Assembly: GCA_027008345.1 (NCBI GenBank)
Contig: JALTBU010000098.1
Coordinates: 1 to 26,919, forward strand
Source of the DNA: Nautiliaceae bacterium
Lineage (GTDB): Bacteria > Campylobacterota > Campylobacteria > Campylobacterales > Nautiliaceae
Direction of reading: 5' to 3'
DNA: 26,919 nucleotides
Under the pieces are notes generated by a model that made no database searches, had not been told where the DNA came from, and saw only the letters and a program-made list of their open reading frames with translations. Below are positions 22,457-26,919 of this stretch, piece after piece. A program made the position numbers and the translations under genes. Each line of letters begins with the position of its first letter. Positions within the stretch are counted from its first letter, which is position 1.

Positions 22457-24022
22457 TTAACTCTTATCTTCTCCTTCTTTTACATATTCGTCTATTTTTT
22501 CCCTTAATTTCCTTTTAAGTACTTTTCCTGTTGCATTTTTCGGTAAATCTTCTACAAAATAGATATGTTTTGGAATTTTATAATTTGCAAGATGCTGTTT
22601 TAAAAATTTTTTAAGTTCTGTTTCTTTAATTTCCACTCCGTCTTCCAATTCTATAAAAGCCACTGGTATTTCACCTGCATTTTCATCTTTTTTACCTACA
22701 ACTGCGCATTCTTTAATTCCAGGGAATTTTAAGCATATTTCCTCTATCTCTCTTGGATAAATATTTACGCCTTTGCTGATTATCAAATCTTTTTTCCTAT
22801 CAAGAATATATAGATATCCGTCTTCATCAAGTTTGCCGATATCTCCTGTTAAAAGCCATCCGTTAACCAAAGTCTCCGCGGTTGCATCTTCTCTTTTATA
22901 ATATCCTTTCATTACATTATCGCCTTTAACGATTATTTCACCTTCTTTACCCAATGGCACTTCTTCAAGTTCATCATTTACTATTTTAATCTCGACTCCC
23001 GGAAGTGCCGGACCAACTGACCCAGGTTTTTGAAGTTCTGGTCTATTAACTGCCACAACAGGAGAAGTTTCGCTAAGACCGTAACCTTCAAGAAGTTTTG
23101 CTTTTTTAAATTTTTTAGAAAATCTCTCTAATACTTCGCCAGGCAAAGGAGCCGCACCTGATATAAAAAATCTTACTTTATTAAACCAATGAAAATAAAA
23201 AGGAAGTTTAGCTCTTGAAAGTGCTGAATAAACATCAGGAACACCGGTAAATATCGTAACTCTTTTTAAAAGGGTCTGTTTTATAATATTGCTAAAAGGC
23301 ATAATGGATTTAACTATTACTACGGCAGACGCACTATACATAGGCAAAAGAAGATTTACTGTCATGGTAAAAGAATGAAACATAGGAAGATAAGCTATAA
23401 ACCTGTCTTTATAAGTCAGTCTTACAAGTTCATTTACACCTAAAATATTTGAAAAGATATTTCTATATGTAAGCATAGCCCCTTTTGGCTTTCCGGTTGT
23501 TCCGGATGTATAAATAATAGAAGCCAAATCATCAAGTTTAGGTGTATCTATTACTTCATGAGAATCAAATGTTGAGAGTATCTCACTAAAAGATATATTT
23601 TCTTCATCTACTTTTTCAATGTCACCTTCCCAGATTATTTTTTTAACGGAAGTCTTTTCTCTTATATTTTTAATATTTGACGAAAGTTTCTTTGAAGCTA
23701 TCAGCATATTAGCTTCTATATCATTTAAAATATATGCTATTTCTTCTTCTTTTAAAAATGTATTAATCGGTACCGCCACTGCACCTATTTTCTGAATACC
23801 CTGCATTGCGATAATAAATTCAAGCGAATTTGTAACAAGCAAAGGTATTTTATCTCCTTTTTTTACTCCCATTAAATGTAAGGCTCGTGAAAATGTATCT
23901 ACATATTTTTTAAACTCTCCCCATGTAATTTTTTTATCATCAATAAAATAAGCCGGCTTATTTTTGTATTTTTTGGCATTTTCTTCAATCATCTCATAAA
24001 AATTATTATATTTGTAATCCAT
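22457..24022 (-). CDS. AMP-forming long-chain acyl-CoA (or acyl-ACP) synthetase
   Basis: This 521-residue member of the ANL adenylating superfamily activates a carboxylic acid as acyl-AMP and then forms a thioester. Motifs: YTSGTTGKPKG phosphate loop at 171-181, GYGLSETSP at 313-321, GWLLTGDIG at 388-396, DRKKDLIISKGVNIYPREIE (FadD-type, 408-427) and NATGKVLKRKL with the catalytic Lys at 500. Overall similarity is to FadD-like long-chain fatty acid ligases. No beta-oxidation gene is nearby, so use of exogenous fatty acids for phospholipid (via acyl-ACP and PlsX) or another acid substrate is possible. Monocistronic. Minus-strand AAAGG precedes the ATG. Confidence 0.9.
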   Translation of the reverse strand: MDYKYNNFYEMIEENAKKYKNKPAYFIDDKKITWGEFKKYVDTFSRALHLMGVKKGDKIPLLVTNSLEFIIAMQGIQKIGAVAVPINTFLKEEEIAYILNDIEANMLIASKKLSSNIKNIREKTSVKKIIWEGDIEKVDEENISFSEILSTFDSHEVIDTPKLDDLASIIYTSGTTGKPKGAMLTYRNIFSNILGVNELVRLTYKDRFIAYLPMFHSFTMTVNLLLPMYSASAVVIVKSIMPFSNIIKQTLLKRVTIFTGVPDVYSALSRAKLPFYFHWFNKVRFFISGAAPLPGEVLERFSKKFKKAKLLEGYGLSETSPVVAVNRPELQKPGSVGPALPGVEIKIVNDELEEVPLGKEGEIIVKGDNVMKGYYKREDATAETLVNGWLLTGDIGKLDEDGYLYILDRKKDLIISKGVNIYPREIEEICLKFPGIKECAVVGKKDENAGEIPVAFIELEDGVEIKETELKKFLKQHLANYKIPKHIYFVEDLPKNATGKVLKRKLREKIDEYVKEGEDKS

Positions 24023-24048
24023 ATACCACCTTTAATTTAAACTTAATT

Positions 24049-24063
24049 TTGTTATTATAACAA
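24049..24063. promoter_or_regulatory. overlapping divergent promoters in a 15-bp palindrome
   Basis: TTGTTATTATAACAA is a perfect odd palindrome. On the minus strand it contains TATAAT (24059-24054) for the acyl-CoA synthetase; on the plus strand TATTAT (24053-24058) for flgS. The two -10 elements occupy the same bases, so RNA polymerase cannot serve both at once. Confidence 0.5.
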
Positions 24064-24079
24064 ATAAAAAAGGCCTGAA

Positions 24080-25027
24080 ATGGAGCTTCCAAAAACCCAA
24101 AAAGAACTGCTTGAAAATCTTGAAACTCTCATAGCACAAACTTATATTGTAGAAAAAGAATTTAAAGAATTAAAGAACATTTTAAACGGGGTAATAGAGT
24201 TTTTACCTCAGGCTTTATGGGTAATTGATGAAAACGGTGAAATAATTTTACAAAACTCAAAAACAAAAAATTTCGATTTTATTCCAAATGACGGTGAAAT
24301 CGAAATAAATGAAAAATATTTTCTAATTCAATCTTCATATATTAAAAATAAAAAAATTATTTCAGCAACAGATATTACTGAACAAAAAAGAAATGAAAGA
24401 TTAATAGCAATGGGGCAAATGGCTGCCCATCTTGCACATGAAATTAGAAATCCAATAGCCTCAGTAAATATATATTTATCTCTTCTTCGAAAAAAATGCC
24501 CTCAAAATGAAATTTTAAATGAAATGAAAAGTTCTCTTTTAAGAGTTGAGAGGATTATAAAATCAACACTGCTTTTCAGTAAAGGAATTAATTTAAAAAA
24601 AGAAAAATTTCAAACATCAAAACTTTTTAATGAAGTTAATGATATAGTAAAATATTATCCTCATACAAAACAAATAAAAATAATTTATCCAAAAAAAGAT
24701 ATTGAAATCCAAGGTGATTTTGACCTTTTACTTCTTGTTTTTCAAAATCTAATAATTAATGCAATAGATGCAATTGAAGAAGATGAGATTGAAAAAGGAA
24801 TAATTGAAATAATTTATAAAAAAGACAATTTTCATAATTTTATAATTATGGATAACGCAAAAGATTTTGAAAATACAAAAATTCTTTTTGAACCGTTTAA
24901 ATCTACAAAAACAAAAGGTCACGGACTCGGACTTGCTTTAAGCAAAGAAATTATAAACAAACATAACGGTATTATCGATTTATGTAAAGAAAAAAAAGGA
25001 TTCATAATAAAATTACCTAATAAATAA
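24080..25027 (+). CDS. flgS: flagellar sensor histidine kinase FlgS (NtrB type)
   Basis: FlgS phosphorylates the sigma-54 activator FlgR, triggering rod-hook gene expression in Campylobacter and Helicobacter. The 315-residue protein has no membrane segment. Residues 1-40 are helical (LENLETLIAQTYIVEKEFKEL). A small PAS domain follows at 41-100 (FLPQALWVIDENGEIILQN). The dimerisation/phosphoacceptor segment is RNERLIAMGQMAAHLAHEIRNP with the phospho-His at 120, and the ATPase domain has N227 (N box) and GHGLGLALS (280-288). The head-region wording closely matches Campylobacter FlgS. The G1 box is MDNAKD, lacking the usual Gly. Its 3' end overlaps the convergent pilin gene by 11 nt. The flgR partner is not in the window. 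Confidence 0.85.
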   Translation: MELPKTQKELLENLETLIAQTYIVEKEFKELKNILNGVIEFLPQALWVIDENGEIILQNSKTKNFDFIPNDGEIEINEKYFLIQSSYIKNKKIISATDITEQKRNERLIAMGQMAAHLAHEIRNPIASVNIYLSLLRKKCPQNEILNEMKSSLLRVERIIKSTLLFSKGINLKKEKFQTSKLFNEVNDIVKYYPHTKQIKIIYPKKDIEIQGDFDLLLLVFQNLIINAIDAIEEDEIEKGIIEIIYKKDNFHNFIIMDNAKDFENTKILFEPFKSTKTKGHGLGLALSKEIINKHNGIIDLCKEKKGFIIKLPNK

Positions 25028-25502
25028 TTTTTTCACAATCTTCTTTTGTAATACCCACACCATCAATACATTCTAAAAGACCGTCAGTTGCATTATAATC
25101 AATTTTTAAAATTTTATTTTGATTAAAAATATATTCGTATCTGTTATCATCATATTCTTTCCAACAGCTTTGAGTTTTATCTTCACATGCATAAACAGGT
25201 ATTTTTAATACATATTTAAAAAGTTTACTTTCATTTTTCCCACTGTCAAGTTTTGTAGGATATCCATTGTCGTTTAAATCATTGTTACCATCCCCGTCAG
25301 GGTCCCATATAAAATCTTCATTAACAAGCCATTTTGAATGAATGTTTTCTATTGAATCTTGAACCGACGTTACAATTGATTTAATAGAAGCGTTTTTGGC
25401 ATGAGTAGTCAAATTCATAAATTTAGGAACAGCAACAACGGCCAAAAGGCCTATTATTACTATTACAAAAATAAGTTCAATTAATGTAAAAGCTTTTTTC
25501 AT
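25017..25502 (-). CDS. type II secretion/pilus pseudopilin with Ca-binding-like loop
   Basis: This 161-residue pilin-like protein has a class III leader: MKKA then FTLIELIFVIVIIGLLA, with Glu5 of the mature form and a 20-residue hydrophobic helix (mature start F5). The prepilin peptidase site has Ala rather than Gly at -1. The globular domain carries an acidic loop DPDGDGNNDLND (67-78) in the D-x-D-x-D-G-x2-D-x2-D spacing of EF-hand/dockerin calcium loops. It also has four cysteines (106, 113, 145, 156), probably two disulfides. It is downstream of, and one base overlapped with, a second pilin (TAATG). Likely a minor or structural pseudopilin; role in pilus versus secretion cannot be told. 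Confidence 0.85.
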   Translation of the reverse strand: MKKAFTLIELIFVIVIIGLLAVVAVPKFMNLTTHAKNASIKSIVTSVQDSIENIHSKWLVNEDFIWDPDGDGNNDLNDNGYPTKLDSGKNESKLFKYVLKIPVYACEDKTQSCWKEYDDNRYEYIFNQNKILKIDYNATDGLLECIDGVGITKEDCEKIIY

Positions 25503-25948
25503 TAAAAAGTTAAATTAACATCCACACTATCTTGGTTTCCAAGCAATGCTTTACAATTATTTTGTGTTTTTATATCGCTAAATTTAGTACAGTCAATAGA
25601 ATATTCAACTCTTGAATTATTTACATCAAGTAAAACAGATGAAACAGTATTATTATTTTCAGGATCATTATAATAATATTTTCCATCATCTGTACCTGAA
25701 TCATAATTCCAGCCTTTGCCTTTTAGCTGAATAATGTCTTCAAGTGTAAATGAAGAATTATTTTCCAAATCTCTCATATTTATTGATGCTTCAACAGCCT
25801 GTTGTGCCGCATCAATAGTAGTTTTAACTACACTGTTTGCCTCTGCATGCTGTTTTAAATTTAAAAATTTAGGGACTGCAACCGCTGCAAGTAAACCTAT
25901 AATTACAATAACAAAAATAAGTTCAATTAATGTAAATGCTTTTTTCAT
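25502..25948 (-). CDS. type II secretion/pilus pseudopilin
   Basis: This 148-residue pilin-like protein has the same N-terminal 30 residues as the next gene apart from two changes (MKKA/FTLIELIFVIVIIGLLAAVAVPKFLNL). The globular part is unrelated and shorter, with one Cys pair (120 and 132) near the C-terminus. AAAGGAG before the ATG is strong and overlaps the stop codon of the small ORF upstream. In GspG/PilA-like families the N-terminal helix is packed into the filament and the globular domain faces outward; which subunit this is cannot be told from sequence alone. Confidence 0.85.
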   Translation of the reverse strand: MKKAFTLIELIFVIVIIGLLAAVAVPKFLNLKQHAEANSVVKTTIDAAQQAVEASINMRDLENNSSFTLEDIIQLKGKGWNYDSGTDDGKYYYNDPENNNTVSSVLLDVNNSRVEYSIDCTKFSDIKTQNNCKALLGNQDSVDVNLTF

Positions 25949-25959
25949 TTTTTTCTCCT

Positions 25960-26055
25960 TTAAATGTCGGTTATTTTTTTAATCAGCCATAATGCAAAAC
26001 CTAATATAATCCCACTTATAACTGCTATTATAATACTTCCGTTTTCTATATTCAT
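25960..26055 (-). CDS. candidate 31-residue membrane micro-protein
   Basis: An ATG on the minus strand at 26055 opens MNIENGSIIIAVISGIILG followed by FALWLIKKITDI and a stop. It is a short acidic start, one hydrophobic helix of about 17-19 residues, and a Lys-Lys flank with Trp at the membrane interface. It lies between the GspF/PilC gene and the pilin genes in the same direction, and its stop overlaps the pilin SD, suggesting coupling. No good SD is seen before its own ATG, and I know no family. It could be spurious, but the clean TM topology argues for a real gene. Confidence 0.45.
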   Translation of the reverse strand: MNIENGSIIIAVISGIILGFALWLIKKITDI

Positions 26056-26076
26056 AATTTTTACATTAATTTTACA

Positions 26077-26919
26077 TCATTTAAAGGATTCTGTCAAATT
26101 CCACATTGGTAAAAAAATTCCAAGTGCAAGAGTAAAAACAAACCCTGCTATTGCCGCAATGAGTAAAGGCTCAATTAGCACTGCTATATTATCCACAATA
26201 TATCTATATTGATTTAAATAATAATCGGCAATTTTTTCAAACATTTTAGTTATATTACCGCTCTCCTCACCAGCCTTTACCATTTGAATAATCATAGGCT
26301 CAAACAATCCAGTGTTTTTGAAACCTTCTGTAATACTACCCCCTTTTACTATCTCATCTTTAATAAGCATAAGTTTTTTTCTTAAATAAGCGTTTTCAAC
26401 AATCCCTATTGCTATATCTGTTGATGTAACTATCGGTATTCCGCTTTTTACAAGACTTGTTAATACATAAATAAATCGCCCTATCATTGCGAGTTTTATT
26501 ATATCGCCTAATATATATATTTTAAGCATCATTTTATCTATGAAAATATGAAATTTTTCATTTGTATTGTATATATAATTCATAATGCCAAAAATAACAC
26601 CAGATAAAAAAATAATAATCAGAAAATATTTTTTAATAGCCCACTCAATCCACAAAAGAAATCTCGTAGGAAGAGGTAATTCTGTATTAAGCTGTGCAAA
26701 TATAGCCTTAAAAGGAGGAATTACAAATAATATTACTATAATAAAAGCAATCATCATAGCAATTATTATAAACATAGGATATCTTGTGGCTTTTTTAAAT
26801 CTTTTTCGATTTTCTTCTATTTCATTTAAAATTTCACTAAGCTCCTTAATCGCTAATGCTAAATCTCCGCTCTCTTCACCAAGTTTAATCATTGCAAGAG
26901 TGATAATTCCAAAATTTTT
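26077..26919 (-). CDS. GspF/PilC-family inner-membrane platform protein, 5' end outside window
   Basis: The gene runs off the right edge; 280 codons plus the stop are present. In-frame codons continue upstream of the Met codon at 26892 to the window edge, reading KNFGIITLAMIKLGEESGDL. This is the typical end of the first T2SF domain, so that Met is internal. The second T2SF domain includes MVKAGEESGNITKMFEKIADYYLNQ. Three membrane segments are visible (about YPMFIIIAMMIAFIIVILFV, YFLIIIFLSGVIFG and LLIAAIAGFVFTLALGIFL). The protein anchors the pseudopilus or pilus assembly motor in the inner membrane. It is upstream of the micro-ORF and two pilins in one operon. Confidence 0.9.
   Translation of the reverse strand, partial: KNFGIITLAMIKLGEESGDLALAIKELSEILNEIEENRKRFKKATRYPMFIIIAMMIAFIIVILFVIPPFKAIFAQLNTELPLPTRFLLWIEWAIKKYFLIIIFLSGVIFGIMNYIYNTNEKFHIFIDKMMLKIYILGDIIKLAMIGRFIYVLTSLVKSGIPIVTSTDIAIGIVENAYLRKKLMLIKDEIVKGGSITEGFKNTGLFEPMIIQMVKAGEESGNITKMFEKIADYYLNQYRYIVDNIAVLIEPLLIAAIAGFVFTLALGIFLPMWNLTESFK

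Noticed and set aside
25964..26212. Open plus-strand frame over the pilin/GspF junction
   Set aside because: Mirror of the hydrophobic coding on the minus strand; no SD or promoter, and the minus strand genes explain the composition.
1..26919. CRISPR arrays, insertion sequences, toxin-antitoxin or phage defence genes
   Set aside because: No regularly spaced repeats, transposase motifs, terminal inverted repeats or defence-type domains were seen; apart from the rpmI-rplT spacer no clear composition shift was noticed.

Overview
This is an ordinary-looking, very AT-rich (roughly 70 % A+T by eye), tightly packed bacterial chromosome segment with about 31 protein genes. There are no rRNA or tRNA genes, CRISPR arrays or insertion sequences. 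Arginine is almost always AGA, initiation sites have AAGG/GGAG leaders, and promoters look like TTTGNTATAAT with no clear -35. Gene order matches Campylobacterota: truB-csrA-ispE, tgt with a COG3400 gene, aroB and mscS (as in Campylobacter), and metK...ndk-DUF177-rpmF-plsX-fabH (as in Helicobacter). I infer a Campylobacterota chromosome. A thermophilic hydrogen-oxidising vent group such as the Nautiliales is my best guess, but this is not proven.

Layout. (1) 1-1943, plus strand: the end of a UvrD-type helicase, then truB, csrA and ispE as an overlapping operon. (2) 1933-4638, minus strand: a late flagellar operon flaG-fliD-fliS-(FliT-like), preceded by a good sigma-28 promoter candidate. (3) 4724-6696, plus: a small unknown protein, rsmD and a PilZ c-di-GMP receptor. 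(4) 6683-7804, minus: tgt. (5) 7861-13551, plus: a translationally coupled run of a COG3400/TrkA_C protein, aroB, an MscS channel, a family-4 uracil-DNA glycosylase and a periplasmic-binding-like exported protein. (6) 13601-17331, plus: methionine cycle genes metE, a small Cys-rich exported protein and metK, with a long hairpin leader before metK. (7) 17439-20639, plus: a 2[4Fe-4S] ferredoxin behind a perfect FNR-like palindrome and closed by an intrinsic terminator, then ndk, DUF177, rpmF, plsX and fabH. (8) 20622-21428, minus: a CBS plus degenerate GGDEF protein. (9) 21505-22140, plus: rpmI and rplT, separated by an unusual GC-rich repeat spacer. (10) 22457-24022, minus: an AMP-forming acyl-CoA (or acyl-ACP) synthetase. 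(11) 24080-25027, plus: flgS, the cytoplasmic kinase of the flagellar sigma-54 cascade. (12) 25017-26919, minus: the start of a type II secretion/type IV pilus-like cluster with two pseudopilins, a tiny membrane ORF and a GspF/PilC gene running off the window.

Themes. Motility and surface control recur: the flagellar cap operon, FlgS, CsrA, a PilZ protein, a degenerate GGDEF protein that keeps its inhibitory-site motif, and pseudopilins. All four convergent gene pairs overlap at their 3' ends. The best candidates for undescribed biology are RNA- or DNA-level elements: the metK leader hairpin, the rpmI-rplT spacer and the ferredoxin palindrome. The degenerate GGDEF receptor candidate also stands out. 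No clearly novel multi-gene system is visible.
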